Shown: in pieces, positions 17,709 to 25,653 of the stretch
How positions within the stretch are numbered: the first letter of the stretch is position 1
Layout: each line of letters opens with the position of its first letter
Origin: Fusicatenibacter sp.
GTDB taxonomy: Bacteria; Bacillota; Clostridia; Lachnospirales; Lachnospiraceae
Reading direction: 5' to 3'
Length of the DNA stretch: 39,153 bases
Assembly: GCA_022766945.1 (NCBI GenBank)
Contig: JALEOU010000114.1
Location: forward strand, 1 to 39,153
Translations under genes and position numbers: made by a program
Notes under the pieces: generated by a model
The model's database searches: none
What the model saw: only the letters and a program-made list of their open reading frames with translations
Told to the model about the DNA's origin: nothing

Positions 17709-17796
17709 AGTGACTGCTGCGACGGCAACGAACGCTGTGTGGTCTGAACAGTAATAATAGAGACAAATGCCTGTCTGGAAAACAAAAATGCATTTC

Positions 17797-17832
17797 AAAA
17801 AAGGTACAGCAAACGATAGCTGTGCCTTTTTT
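17797..17832 (+). terminator. Intrinsic terminator of the fatty-acid operon
   Basis: AAAAAAGGTACAGC (17797-17810), an 8-base loop, then GCTGTGCCTTTTTT (17819-17832): an 8-bp core stem with one G-U pair, extended by A/U pairs, ending in six U residues. It lies about 90 bases after the accDA stop; no gene is visible in that gap. Confidence 0.9.
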
Positions 17833-17874
17833 GCGTCGGGATTTTGTTTCGTGGGATTTCTGAACAGTCACTGT

Positions 17875-17899
17875 TTTTCCTTCAGATGCTGAAGGAAAA
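17875..17899. other. Perfect inverted repeat upstream of the DUF362 gene
   Basis: TTTTCCTTCAG (17875-17885), ATG, CTGAAGGAAAA (17889-17899): 11-bp perfect arms separated by 3 bases. The short spacer suits a dimeric DNA-binding protein, or it forms a tight RNA hairpin. A TATAGT hexamer (17925-17930) lies downstream but without a recognisable -35 at the right distance, so an activator-dependent promoter for 18010 onward is possible. Confidence 0.5.
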
Positions 17900-18009
17900 G
17901 ATAGAAATGTCCCTCTAATGGTGATATAGTGATGATATCAGGATTGCGTGAAAAGGCAGTACAGGCAGGCAATCCGTCATTGAATAAAAGTTGAGGAAAT
18001 GAACAGTAT

Positions 18010-19152
18010 ATGGAAAAAAATGAAAGTCTTCTGATACATGGAACCGATTACATGGAAATGACGAAAAAACTGCTGCAGGAGGCGGAACTGGAAAAGCAGA
18101 TTCCGGGACGTGAAAGCAGGATCGGGATCAAGCCGAATCTGGTGGCGCCCTCACCGGCAGAGTGGGGAGCCACAACCCATCCGGAGATTGTGGCGGGAAT
18201 TATTGAATACCTGCAGGGGCGGGGCTTTCATCATCTGGTTATTATGGAAGGCTCCTGGGTCGGAGACAGGACCAGTGAATCTTTTGAAGTGTGTGGATAC
18301 AGGGAACTTTCCGAAAGATATCAGGTTCCTCTGATTGATGCGCAGAAGGAACCATTTCTTTCCTGTGACTGCGGCGGACTGGAACTTCAGATCTGTTCCT
18401 GTGCAAAGCAGGTGGATTTTATGATTAATGTGCCGGTGATGAAGGGGCACTGCCAGACGAAGATCACCTGTGCACTGAAAAATATGAAAGGACTGCTGCC
18501 AAACAGGGAGAAGCGTCATTTCCATGCCATGGGGCTTCACCGGCCGATTGCACACCTTGGACTTGGGATTTCGCAGAACTTTATTGTGGTGGACAATATC
18601 TGTGGGGATCTGGATTTTGAGGACGGAGGGAATCCGGTGGTTATGAACCGGATCTTTGCGGGACAAGATCCGGTGCTGGTGGATGCTTTTGTCTGCGAGC
18701 AGCTGCACTATACAAAGGAAGAGGTTCCTTATGTGTTATTGGCGGAGAAACTGGGTGTGGGAAGTGCGGATCTCTCTCAGATGAAACTGCGGTATCTGAA
18801 TGAAGCAGGCACTGTACAGACCAGGATTTCGCAAAAGCGGAAAATCGTAGAGCTCAAAGACGCAGTGGAGGAAGTGGAATCCTGCAGCGCCTGTTATGGC
18901 TATCTGATTCCGACACTGGATCGCCTGAGAGAGGAAGGACTGCTTGGCAAACTGGCAGAAAAAATCTGTATCGGACAGGGTTTTCGCGGAAAAGAGGGAA
19001 ATCTTGGGATCGGAAGCTGCACCTCCTGTTTTTCTCATTCCCTGAAAGGATGTCCTCCCACAGAGGAGCAGATGTACGAATTTTTGAAAGCATACCTGGA
19101 ATGCGGTGCCGGAAATAATACGGATGGGGAAATAAACAGGAGTGAAAGGTGA
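18010..19152 (+). CDS. DUF362 domain protein with C-terminal cysteine pairs
   Basis: 380 residues. The DUF362 core is recognisable (IGIKPNLVAP, HPEIVAGIIEYL, VMKGHCQTKITCALKNMKGLLP, HLGLGISQNFIVVDNI, GQDPVLVDAF). DUF362 has no settled activity. The C-terminus has CxxC pairs at 292-295 and 337-340, plus Cys320 and Cys348, suggesting a metal or Fe-S site. Several other cysteines lie at 119-131. There is no signal peptide, so it is likely cytosolic. The ATG at 18010 has only a weak GAGGA site. The stop overlaps the GTG start of the AraC gene by four bases, so the two form a coupled pair; a redox or maturation role is only a guess. Confidence 0.8.
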   Translation: MEKNESLLIHGTDYMEMTKKLLQEAELEKQIPGRESRIGIKPNLVAPSPAEWGATTHPEIVAGIIEYLQGRGFHHLVIMEGSWVGDRTSESFEVCGYRELSERYQVPLIDAQKEPFLSCDCGGLELQICSCAKQVDFMINVPVMKGHCQTKITCALKNMKGLLPNREKRHFHAMGLHRPIAHLGLGISQNFIVVDNICGDLDFEDGGNPVVMNRIFAGQDPVLVDAFVCEQLHYTKEEVPYVLLAEKLGVGSADLSQMKLRYLNEAGTVQTRISQKRKIVELKDAVEEVESCSACYGYLIPTLDRLREEGLLGKLAEKICIGQGFRGKEGNLGIGSCTSCFSHSLKGCPPTEEQMYEFLKAYLECGAGNNTDGEINRSER

Positions 19153-20114
19153 AAACAGAAATTATTGAGGAATTGGCTAAAATCACGGAGGAAGAGCAGG
19201 CTTTTCTGTCCGGCAGTACGGAAATTGAAAAGGATCGTTATGTGACCGGCCCGAAATTGATTATGGATTCCGGAAAGCTTCTGGAGAGAGGAAAACTGAT
19301 TACGATCCGACCGCATACCCGGTTTGTTCATTTTCCGGCACACAGCCATAACTATGTGGAAATGATTTATATGTGTCAGGGAACTACCAGGCACATCGTG
19401 GACGGGGATGAGATCCGGCTGCAGCAGGGAGAACTACTGATTCTCAATCAGAACGCGGTGCAGGAAATATTTCCCGCCGGTGAGGGTGATATTGCAGTCA
19501 ATTTCATTATTCTTCCGGAATTTTTTGATCAGACGCTGGAGATGATGGGCGAGGAGGAGAATCAGCTGAGGGAATTTATTATCGGGTGTCTGAGAAGTAA
19601 AAAGACGCCTTTAGGATATCTGCATTTTGAAGTGGCAGATATCCTGCCGATTCAGAATCTTCTGGAGAATCTGGTCTGGACTCTTTTGAATCGTCAGCCG
19701 AATAAACGAAGTATGAACCAGATTACCATGGGGCTTCTGTTTTTGCAGCTTTTGAATTATACCGATCGTGTCCGGGTAGGGGAGCAGCACTTTGAGCAGG
19801 AGGTGCTGCTTGGAGTCTATCGCTATATAGAAGAACACTATCGGGAGGGCAGTCTGTCTGAACTGTCAGATGAGCTGCATTACGACCTCTGCAATCTGAG
19901 CAGGATGATCCGCAGACTGACAGGCAAAAACTATACCGAACTGCTTCAGAACAAGCGCCTTTCACAGGCGGCATTTCTTCTGGAGAATACCCGCCTTCCG
20001 GTAGCAGATATCGGAGAGCGGGTCGGATATGAAAACTTAAGTTATTTTCATCGGATCTTTAAAGAACGATTTGGGGTATCGCCGAAAAAATACAGAAAGG
20101 GAGAGGGCTTATGA
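19149..20114 (+). CDS. AraC-family transcriptional regulator with cupin sensor domain
   Basis: 321 residues. The N-terminal cupin-type sugar-binding half (HTRFVHFPAHSHNYVEMIYM, then LLILNQNAVQE) is followed by a C-terminal double helix-turn-helix (about 220-318, ending LSYFHRIFKERFGVSPKKYRKG). It starts at GTG 19149 with GGAG at about 19138-19141, overlapping the DUF362 stop. It sits about 300 bases upstream of rhaBAD, so it is a plausible rhamnose-responsive activator; E. coli RhaS/RhaR are the same family. The rhaB promoter has a good -10 but a poor -35, which fits activator dependence. Its direct target has not been shown. Confidence 0.88.
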   Translation: MKTEIIEELAKITEEEQAFLSGSTEIEKDRYVTGPKLIMDSGKLLERGKLITIRPHTRFVHFPAHSHNYVEMIYMCQGTTRHIVDGDEIRLQQGELLILNQNAVQEIFPAGEGDIAVNFIILPEFFDQTLEMMGEEENQLREFIIGCLRSKKTPLGYLHFEVADILPIQNLLENLVWTLLNRQPNKRSMNQITMGLLFLQLLNYTDRVRVGEQHFEQEVLLGVYRYIEEHYREGSLSELSDELHYDLCNLSRMIRRLTGKNYTELLQNKRLSQAAFLLENTRLPVADIGERVGYENLSYFHRIFKERFGVSPKKYRKGEGL

Positions 20115-20230
20115 TAAGAACATTTTGTACCCATCATATCAGAAACGTACAGGAACTAAGTGAAAGTCTGTGGAAATTTTCACCGTGTTCGGGCAAGCAT
20201 GTGGGGCAGAATTTATCATTCTTATTCTGA
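20111..20230 (+). pseudogene. N-terminal stump of a probable glycoside hydrolase family 2 gene
   Basis: An open frame of 39 codons starts with an ATG overlapping the AraC stop (ATGA). It reads MIRTFCTHHIRNVQEL and then SLWKFSPCSG, which resembles the opening of family 2 glycosidases (Arg-Thr-Phe near the start, then Leu-x-Gly-x-Trp-x-Phe). After about residue 33 the sequence stops resembling anything and ends at TGA 20228, so the rest of what would be a gene of well over 1.5 kb is gone. The overlap implies that it was once the third gene of a DUF362-araC-GH2 operon. Identification rests on a short similarity recalled by eye. Confidence 0.5.
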
Positions 20231-20299
20231 TTACTGCTAAGATTATTTTCGTTTTTTTATCATGCACTTTCCTGTTCTGTAAAAAGAGTCAGACATGCA

Positions 20300-20345
20300 A
20301 ATAAGGACACTTTTTTGATCAAAAGGTGTTCTTATTTTTTTTCGG
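20300..20345 (+). terminator. Intrinsic terminator ahead of rhaB
   Basis: AATAAGGACAC (20300-20310) pairs with GTGTTCTTATT (20326-20336) with one G-U position; the loop includes the self-complementary TTTTTTGATCAAAA. A long T tract follows to 20342. It ends the DUF362-araC transcript. The sequence between the GH2 stump and this hairpin (20231-20299) shows nothing recognisable. Confidence 0.88.
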
Positions 20346-20360
20346 TTTTTCCGCTATAAT
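20332..20360 (+). promoter_or_regulatory. Probable rhaBAD promoter with a consensus -10
   Basis: TATAAT at 20355-20360, 62 bases before the rhaB start. At the proper 17-base spacing the -35 is TTATTT (20332-20337), which is poor, and it lies inside the upstream terminator's T tract. A weak -35 fits an activator-dependent promoter, possibly served by the AraC protein encoded upstream. Confidence 0.55.
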
Positions 20361-20422
20361 GCAGTATAGAAAAGGGAACAGATCTGGCTGATGGCCAGAT
20401 GACAATGAGAAAAGGAGTGAAT

Positions 20423-21832
20423 GTGGCATTGTACGATTATTATCTCGCCGTTGATATTGGCGCTTCCGGCGGGCGTCACATGCTGGGACATATGGAGGGT
20501 GATCGGATGTGTCTGGAAGAGATCTATCGCTTCCCGAATGGACTTGTGGAGAAACAGGGAAAAAGCTGTTGGGATGCAGAGGCACTCTTCGGACATATTC
20601 TGACCGGCATGAAAAAATGCGCAGAGCTTGGAAAAATTCCAAAATCCATGGGAATTGATACCTGGGGGGTAGATTTTGCGCTTCTGGATGAGGAGAATCA
20701 CCTGCTCGGTGACCTTGTGGGATATCGGGATGTGCGGACTGATGGGATGGATGAAGAAGTATATCGCCTGATTCCGGAAGAGGAATTATATGCCCGTACC
20801 GGTATTCAAAAGCAGATCTTTAACACGGTCTATCAGCTGATGGCATTGAAAAAACAGCAGCCGGAACTGCTTGATAAGGCAGCAGCATTTCTGATGGTGC
20901 CGGACTATTTTCACTTTCTTCTGACTGGGATCAAGAAGCAGGAGTATACCAATGCAACTACGACGCAGCTGCTGAATCCGGAAACAAAAACCTGGGACTG
21001 GGAACTGATTGCGCGCCTTGGATATCCGGAACGGATATTCCTGCCGGTGGAAACCCCAGGCACAGAGGTTGGCCCACTGAAAGAGGAAGTGGCAGAGACT
21101 GTGGGGTATTCCTGCAAAGTGGTACTTCCCGCAACACACGACACCGGTTCTGCGGTACTGGCAGTACCGACAGCCGAAGAGCATCCGCTGTATATCAGTT
21201 CCGGTACCTGGTCTCTGATGGGAACCGAACTTCCGGAGGCGGACTGCAGTTTGCAAAGCAAACAGCATAATCTGACCAATGAGGGAGGATATGCTGGCCG
21301 CTTCCGTTATCTGAAAAATATCATGGGCCTATGGATGATTCAGTCCGTAAAAAAAGAGCTTCCGGAAGCGTATTCTTATGCAGATCTCTGTGCTATGGCT
21401 TCTAAGGAGCAGATTTCCTCCATCGTTGACTGCAATGATCAGAGATTTCTGGCACCAAAGTCGATGATTGAGGCAATTCGGGACTATTGCAGACAGAGCG
21501 GTCAGCAGGTACCGGAAAGCGCGGCAGAGTTGTCTTGTGTGATCTACAATAGCCTGGCAAAATGTTATGGTGAGACGATCGGGGAACTGGAAGCATTGAC
21601 AGGGCGCTTCTACTCCTGCATTCACGTGGTAGGGGGTGGTGCCAATGCAGGTTATCTCAACCAGCTGACAGCAAAGTCTACAGGGCGAACTGTCTATGCG
21701 GGGCCGACAGAAGCGACAGCAATCGGAAATCTGATGGCACAGATGCTTTTGGATGGTATCTGGGAGAATCTTAAGGAGGCCAGAAACTGTATTTTCCGGT
21801 CTTTCTCTGTGGAGACATACCAGCCAATATAA
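20423..21832 (+). CDS. rhaB: Rhamnulokinase (RhaB)
   Basis: 469 residues from GTG 20423, a FGGY-family carbohydrate kinase: N-terminal phosphate loop DIGASGGRHM (11-20), IDTWGVDFALLD, LPATHDTGSAVLAVP, SSGTWSLMGTELPE and HVVGGGANAGYLNQLTA. It phosphorylates L-rhamnulose. The frame is open to ATG 20399, but AAAGGAG at 20411-20417 suits GTG 20423 or TTG 20429; RhaB proteins normally begin only a few residues before the AVDIGAS block. It is the first gene of rhaB-rhaA-rhaD; the stop is 25 bases before the rhaA start. Confidence 0.93.
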   Translation: MALYDYYLAVDIGASGGRHMLGHMEGDRMCLEEIYRFPNGLVEKQGKSCWDAEALFGHILTGMKKCAELGKIPKSMGIDTWGVDFALLDEENHLLGDLVGYRDVRTDGMDEEVYRLIPEEELYARTGIQKQIFNTVYQLMALKKQQPELLDKAAAFLMVPDYFHFLLTGIKKQEYTNATTTQLLNPETKTWDWELIARLGYPERIFLPVETPGTEVGPLKEEVAETVGYSCKVVLPATHDTGSAVLAVPTAEEHPLYISSGTWSLMGTELPEADCSLQSKQHNLTNEGGYAGRFRYLKNIMGLWMIQSVKKELPEAYSYADLCAMASKEQISSIVDCNDQRFLAPKSMIEAIRDYCRQSGQQVPESAAELSCVIYNSLAKCYGETIGELEALTGRFYSCIHVVGGGANAGYLNQLTAKSTGRTVYAGPTEATAIGNLMAQMLLDGIWENLKEARNCIFRSFSVETYQPI

Positions 21833-21857
21833 AAAAGAAAAACAGGAGGAGCGTTTT

Positions 21858-23111
21858 ATGACGACAGAAGAAAGATACCAGATGGCAAAAGAGATTTACG
21901 CAAAGATTGGCGTAGACACGGACAAGGCCATTGAGATACTGAGAAATATTTCGATTTCCATGCATTGCTGGCAGGGAGATGATGTTGTAGGATTTGATCA
22001 GGATGGTCCGCTGACCGGCGGGATTCAGGCTACCGGAAATTATCCGGGAAAAGCAACGACACCGGAACAGTTGATGTTGGATATTGACAAAGCTTTCAGC
22101 CTGATTCCGGGAAAACACAAACTGAATCTGCATGCCTGCTATGCTGTTTTTGAGCCGGGAGAGTGGGCAGACCGCGATGCGTTGGAGCCAAAACATTTCC
22201 AGGCGTGGGTGGATTTTGCAAAGGAAAGGGGGATCGGACTGGATTTCAATCCTACCTTTTTCTCTCATCCCATGGTAAAGGATAATCTGACACTCTCAAG
22301 TCCGGATCCAAAGGTCAGAAAATTCTGGATCGATCACGGCAAAGCCTGCATCCGGATTTCCCAGTACTTTGCGGAGCAGACGGGCTTTCCGTGTACGATG
22401 AATATCTGGATACCGGATGGCTATAAGGATATCCCGGCAGATCGGCTCGGACCAAGAGCGCGTTTTAAAGATTCCCTGGATCAGATTCTCTCGGTGGACT
22501 ATGACCGAAGCAAAGTGTTTGTCTGCCTGGAGTCCAAAGTGTTCGGTATCGGTATGGAGTCCTATACGGTTGGCTCGTCGGAATTCACTGTAAATTATGC
22601 GGCTAAAAATGGCATTTACAGTCTGATGGACAATGGGCACTACCATCCGACGGAAGTTGTTTCGGACAAAATTTCATCCATGCTCCTGTTTAATGACAAG
22701 ATTGCTCTGCATGTCACACGTCCGGTGCGCTGGGACAGTGATCATGTGGTACTTTTCGATGATGAGACAAAAGAAATTGCCAAGGAGATTGTACGCAATG
22801 ATGCGGTAGACCGAGTGCTCCTTGCATTGGATTATTTTGATGCCAGCATCAATCGGGTGAGTGCCTGGGTGGTAGGAATGCGCAATATGCAGAAAGCTTT
22901 TCTGTATGCACTGCTTTCCCCAAATGAAGAGCTGAAAAAACTCCAGGACACCAACCAGTTCACAAAACTGATGATGTTTCAGGAAGAGCTGAAACTTTAT
23001 CCGTTTGGTGATGTGTGGAATTATTTCTGCAAAATCAATCAGGTGCCGGAAAAAGGTGACTGGTTCCGGGAAATTGAAGAGTATGAGAGAGAAGTATTAA
23101 GTAAACGCTGA
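21858..23111 (+). CDS. rhaA: L-rhamnose isomerase (RhaA)
   Basis: 417 residues, matching the 419 of E. coli RhaA. It interconverts L-rhamnose and L-rhamnulose. The conserved segments are MHCWQGDDVVGF, KLNLHACYAVFE, FNPTFFSHP, CLESKVFGIGMESYTVGS, NGHYHPTEVVSDKISSM and the metal-binding HVTRPVRWDSDHVV. ATG 21858 has AGGAGGA 7 bases upstream; the frame's 35 extra upstream codons overlap rhaB in another frame and have no ribosome site. Confidence 0.96.
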   Translation: MTTEERYQMAKEIYAKIGVDTDKAIEILRNISISMHCWQGDDVVGFDQDGPLTGGIQATGNYPGKATTPEQLMLDIDKAFSLIPGKHKLNLHACYAVFEPGEWADRDALEPKHFQAWVDFAKERGIGLDFNPTFFSHPMVKDNLTLSSPDPKVRKFWIDHGKACIRISQYFAEQTGFPCTMNIWIPDGYKDIPADRLGPRARFKDSLDQILSVDYDRSKVFVCLESKVFGIGMESYTVGSSEFTVNYAAKNGIYSLMDNGHYHPTEVVSDKISSMLLFNDKIALHVTRPVRWDSDHVVLFDDETKEIAKEIVRNDAVDRVLLALDYFDASINRVSAWVVGMRNMQKAFLYALLSPNEELKKLQDTNQFTKLMMFQEELKLYPFGDVWNYFCKINQVPEKGDWFREIEEYEREVLSKR

Positions 23112-23135
23112 ATCAGAGGAAGAGAGGGATAGAAG

Positions 23136-23963
23136 ATGAAGGTATTGGACGCATCATTTGTACAGGGATTTATCCGCATGGGATATGACGGTTTTTTGCA
23201 GAATTATCATGAAAGAAACGGAGGAAATCTGAGCTATCGGATCAAACAGGAAGAGGTGGAGTCTGTTCGTGAGAATTTCACACCAGATAAGCCCTGGCAG
23301 CCCATCGGAACCGAGGTGCCGCAGCTGGCCGGAGAATATTTTATGGTAACCGGCAGCGGCAAATATTTCCGTAATCTGCCGCTGGATCCAGAGGCAAATA
23401 CAGCCATCATCGAGGTGGATGAGAAAGGAGAAAACTATCGGATTGTCTGGGGACTGTGTAACGGCGGACGTCCCACAAGTGAGCTTCCGTCTCATCTGAT
23501 GAATCATGAGGTGAAGAAGCGGGTTTCCAATGGCAGACACCGCGTGATCTATCACGCACATCCGACCAATGTCATTGCCCTGACCTTTGTGCTTCCGCTG
23601 ACGGATGAAGTATTTACGAGAGAACTCTGGGAGATGGCAACGGAATGCCCGGTTGTCTTTCCGGATGGTGTTGGTGTCGTGCCCTGGATGGTGCCTGGCG
23701 GACGTGAAATTGCTGTGGCAACCAGCCGCCTGATGGAACAGTACGATGTGGCAATCTGGGCTCATCACGGAATGTTCTGCTCCGGAGAGGACTTTGATCT
23801 GACGTTCGGATTGATGCATACGGTGGAAAAAGCTGCTGAAATTCTGGTGAAAGTGCTGTCTATCCGTCCGGACAAGCTGCAGACCATCACACCGCAGAAT
23901 TTCCGTGATCTGGCAAAAGATTTCAAAGTAACACTGCCGGAAAAATTTTTGTATGAGAAATAG
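23136..23963 (+). CDS. rhaD: Rhamnulose-1-phosphate aldolase (RhaD)
   Basis: 275 residues, a class II zinc aldolase. The residues aligned with E. coli RhaD are in place: Glu116 (TSELPSH), His140 and His142 (YHAHPTN), and His211 (AHHGMFCSG). It cleaves L-rhamnulose 1-phosphate to dihydroxyacetone phosphate and L-lactaldehyde. It ends the rhamnose operon, with a bidirectional terminator 33 bases on. No rhamnose transporter or lactaldehyde reductase lies in the window. Confidence 0.96.
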   Translation: MKVLDASFVQGFIRMGYDGFLQNYHERNGGNLSYRIKQEEVESVRENFTPDKPWQPIGTEVPQLAGEYFMVTGSGKYFRNLPLDPEANTAIIEVDEKGENYRIVWGLCNGGRPTSELPSHLMNHEVKKRVSNGRHRVIYHAHPTNVIALTFVLPLTDEVFTRELWEMATECPVVFPDGVGVVPWMVPGGREIAVATSRLMEQYDVAIWAHHGMFCSGEDFDLTFGLMHTVEKAAEILVKVLSIRPDKLQTITPQNFRDLAKDFKVTLPEKFLYEK

Positions 23964-23996
23964 GATCCGGATTCAAAACTGAAAAAGCCAATCAAA

Positions 23997-24060
23997 AACC
24001 GTACATGCTTTTGGAAACAGTCTGCCATCCGGCAGTGTAATTTCACAGGCATGTACGGTT
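23997..24060. terminator. Bidirectional terminator between rhaD and the CorC-type gene
   Basis: A 12-bp perfect outer stem, AACCGTACATGC (23997-24008) with GCATGTACGGTT (24049-24060), flanked by AAAA on the left and CTTTTG on the right. The 40-base loop holds an inner CTGCC-ATCC-GGCAG hairpin. It lies between convergent genes and can end both. Confidence 0.85.
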
Positions 24061-24066
24061 CTTTTG

Positions 24067-25323
24067 TTAATCTGCGGCAGTATCATCGGGAGGTAATTTC
24101 TGAATGCGCACTTTCTCAATCCGGCGGTCTGCCATTTTCAGTACGGTTACTTCCAGGTGATCACAGCTGAAATGATCCCCTTCTTTCGGTACTTTTTCCA
24201 GTGCACCCATCACCCAGCCGCTGACAGTGAAGACATCAAATTCCTTGTCAATCTCCAGTTCCTCATAGACTTTGTCGATGCTGGCTGTTCCGGTGACGAT
24301 GTATTCTTCATCGGAAATCTTCTGAATCTCCTCCACGACAGAATCGTGTTCATCCCAGATTTCACCTACCAGTTCTTCCAGAATGTCTTCCATCGTAATA
24401 ATGCCATCGGTTCCGCCGAACTCATCAATAATAATTGCGATGTGTGATTTTTTCGCCTGCAGCATCTTCAGAAGTGGTCCGATTTTAGTGTTTTCCGTGA
24501 CAAAAAGAGCGGGACGGATAATGCTGCTTAAAGGCTTATTGGTATGGAATACGTGATTGTGGAAATCCTTTTGATAGACAATTCCGACAATGTGGTCAAT
24601 ATCTTCGTCGTACACCGGCAGACGGGAATAGCCGGTATCGGAAAACGTCTGAGCGATTTCCGCCTTGGTAGCGTCCAGCGAAATTCCAACTACATCGATA
24701 CGCGGTGTAAAAATCTCTGCCGCCTCCATTTCCATAAATCCGATAGCGTTCTGAATCAGATCACCTTCCTGATCATCGATACCGCCCTCCTGAGTCGCCT
24801 CCTCCACAATCGTCATCAGCTCTTCATCGGTGATGCCGTGATCATCGGAGGAAGTGATGATTTTGGACAAAAGCTTTTTCCAGAGAGAAAAGAGATAATT
24901 GAACGGAGTTAAAACCACCTGAAAGCAGCGAAGCAGCGGAGCGGTAAGCATCGCAACGGTTTCCGGGGATTCCTTTGCAATACTTTTCGGGGAAACCTCA
25001 CCGAAAATCAGAACTACTATGGTAGTAACCAGGGTAGAAACGCTGGCTCCGGATTCATTGCCAAGCAGTTTGATAAACATGACGGTTGTCAGAGAGGTGA
25101 GCCCGATATTCACAATATTATTTCCGATCAGAATCGTAGAGAGCAGATTATCAAAATTCTCAGACAGCTTCAATACAAGAACGGCTTTTGTATTGCCCTT
25201 TTCCGCCATGTTTTTGATCCGCACTTTGTTGAGCGCAGAGAATGCTGTCTCTGTGGCGGAAAAGTAAGCAGACAGCATTATACAGATTACAATCAGTATC
25301 AATGACACAGTGTCACTATTCAT
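24067..25323 (-). CDS. CNNM/CorC-family membrane protein with CBS pair (putative Mg2+/Na+ transport)
   Basis: 418 residues. The order is a CNNM (DUF21) membrane domain (about 5-150, with SAYFSATETAFSALN and FGEVSPKSIAKE), a CBS pair (about 205-325, with FTPRID and IDEFGGTDGIITMEDILEELVGEI), and a C-terminal CorC_HlyC domain (about 345-412). Such proteins are linked to magnesium export or resistance in bacteria; older names call them hemolysins. ATG 25323 is chosen for AGGAAG about 8 bases upstream. The frame is open to 25392, but that ATG sits in the loop of the leader terminator and would add an unlikely 23-residue tail. Expression appears controlled by the long leader described separately. 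Confidence 0.9.
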   Translation of the reverse strand: MNSDTVSLILIVICIMLSAYFSATETAFSALNKVRIKNMAEKGNTKAVLVLKLSENFDNLLSTILIGNNIVNIGLTSLTTVMFIKLLGNESGASVSTLVTTIVVLIFGEVSPKSIAKESPETVAMLTAPLLRCFQVVLTPFNYLFSLWKKLLSKIITSSDDHGITDEELMTIVEEATQEGGIDDQEGDLIQNAIGFMEMEAAEIFTPRIDVVGISLDATKAEIAQTFSDTGYSRLPVYDEDIDHIVGIVYQKDFHNHVFHTNKPLSSIIRPALFVTENTKIGPLLKMLQAKKSHIAIIIDEFGGTDGIITMEDILEELVGEIWDEHDSVVEEIQKISDEEYIVTGTASIDKVYEELEIDKEFDVFTVSGWVMGALEKVPKEGDHFSCDHLEVTVLKMADRRIEKVRIQKLPPDDTAAD

Positions 25324-25550
25324 AGAGTTCTTCCTTTCTTTGCGGATACAGACCCAAAACAGCACAAAAAGACATAACCTGCTCTCTACCATTGAAAGCA
25401 GATTATGCCTGAGATTTCCTTTCTATCAAAGCATCGTCGAGGCCCGGCGCCTGAATCGTCCATGTCTTAAGTAAATCCTTTCTGAAACAAGCCTTTCAGT
25501 ACAAAAGGTAATGACAAACTTATGTCCTTCGAGGCAATAAAATAATCTCC
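25324..25550 (-). promoter_or_regulatory. Structured 5' leader of the CorC-type gene, riboswitch-like, class unknown
   Basis: About 220 nt from the predicted start near 25547 to the ATG. On the minus strand the 5' end carries GAGATT (25541-25546). It can pair with AATCTC (25410-25415), enclosing some 125 nt of internal hairpins, including one with stem CTGAAA/TTTCAG closed by CCTTT/AAAGG (about 25473-25506). A strong intrinsic terminator follows directly. A closing stem followed by a terminator is the layout of a transcriptional riboswitch. I do not recognise the M-box, yybP-ykoY, cobalamin, ydaO or NiCo consensus in it. Confidence 0.6.
25366..25408 (-). terminator. Leader intrinsic terminator (attenuator) upstream of the CorC-type gene
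   Basis: Minus strand: GCATAATCTGCTTTC (25394-25408), a 7-base loop, GAGAGCAGGTTATGT (25372-25386), then CTTTTTG. All 15 positions pair if G-U is allowed. It lies between the promoter at 25554-25582 and the start codon at 25323, so it would stop transcription before the gene unless an alternative fold forms. Confidence 0.82.
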
Positions 25551-25553
25551 TGT

Positions 25554-25582
25554 ATTATATGGCAGATCTATCCAAATGTCAA
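25554..25582 (-). promoter_or_regulatory. Consensus sigma-A promoter for the CorC-type gene
   Basis: Minus strand: TTGACA (25577-25582), exactly 17 bases, TATAAT (25554-25559). Both hexamers are perfect. It fires into a roughly 220-nt leader, which suggests that control is exerted after initiation. Confidence 0.9.
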
Positions 25583-25653
25583 GAAAAAATTCGTTCCAGC
25601 GCTTGACAGCATTGAAATCTGGTGTAAATCATAGCAGAAAGTGGTAGTAAAAA

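Noticed and set aside
25324-25392. N-terminal extension of the CorC-type protein to ATG 25392
   Set aside because: The ATG lies in the terminator loop, there is no ribosome site, and the next ATG at 25323 has a good site and fits the family start.
25400-25425. CTCAGGCA-like string in the CorC-type leader recalling the glycine riboswitch
   Set aside because: Only the short CTCAGGCA match is present; the other conserved glycine-aptamer segments are missing and the string is part of the terminator and closing-stem region.
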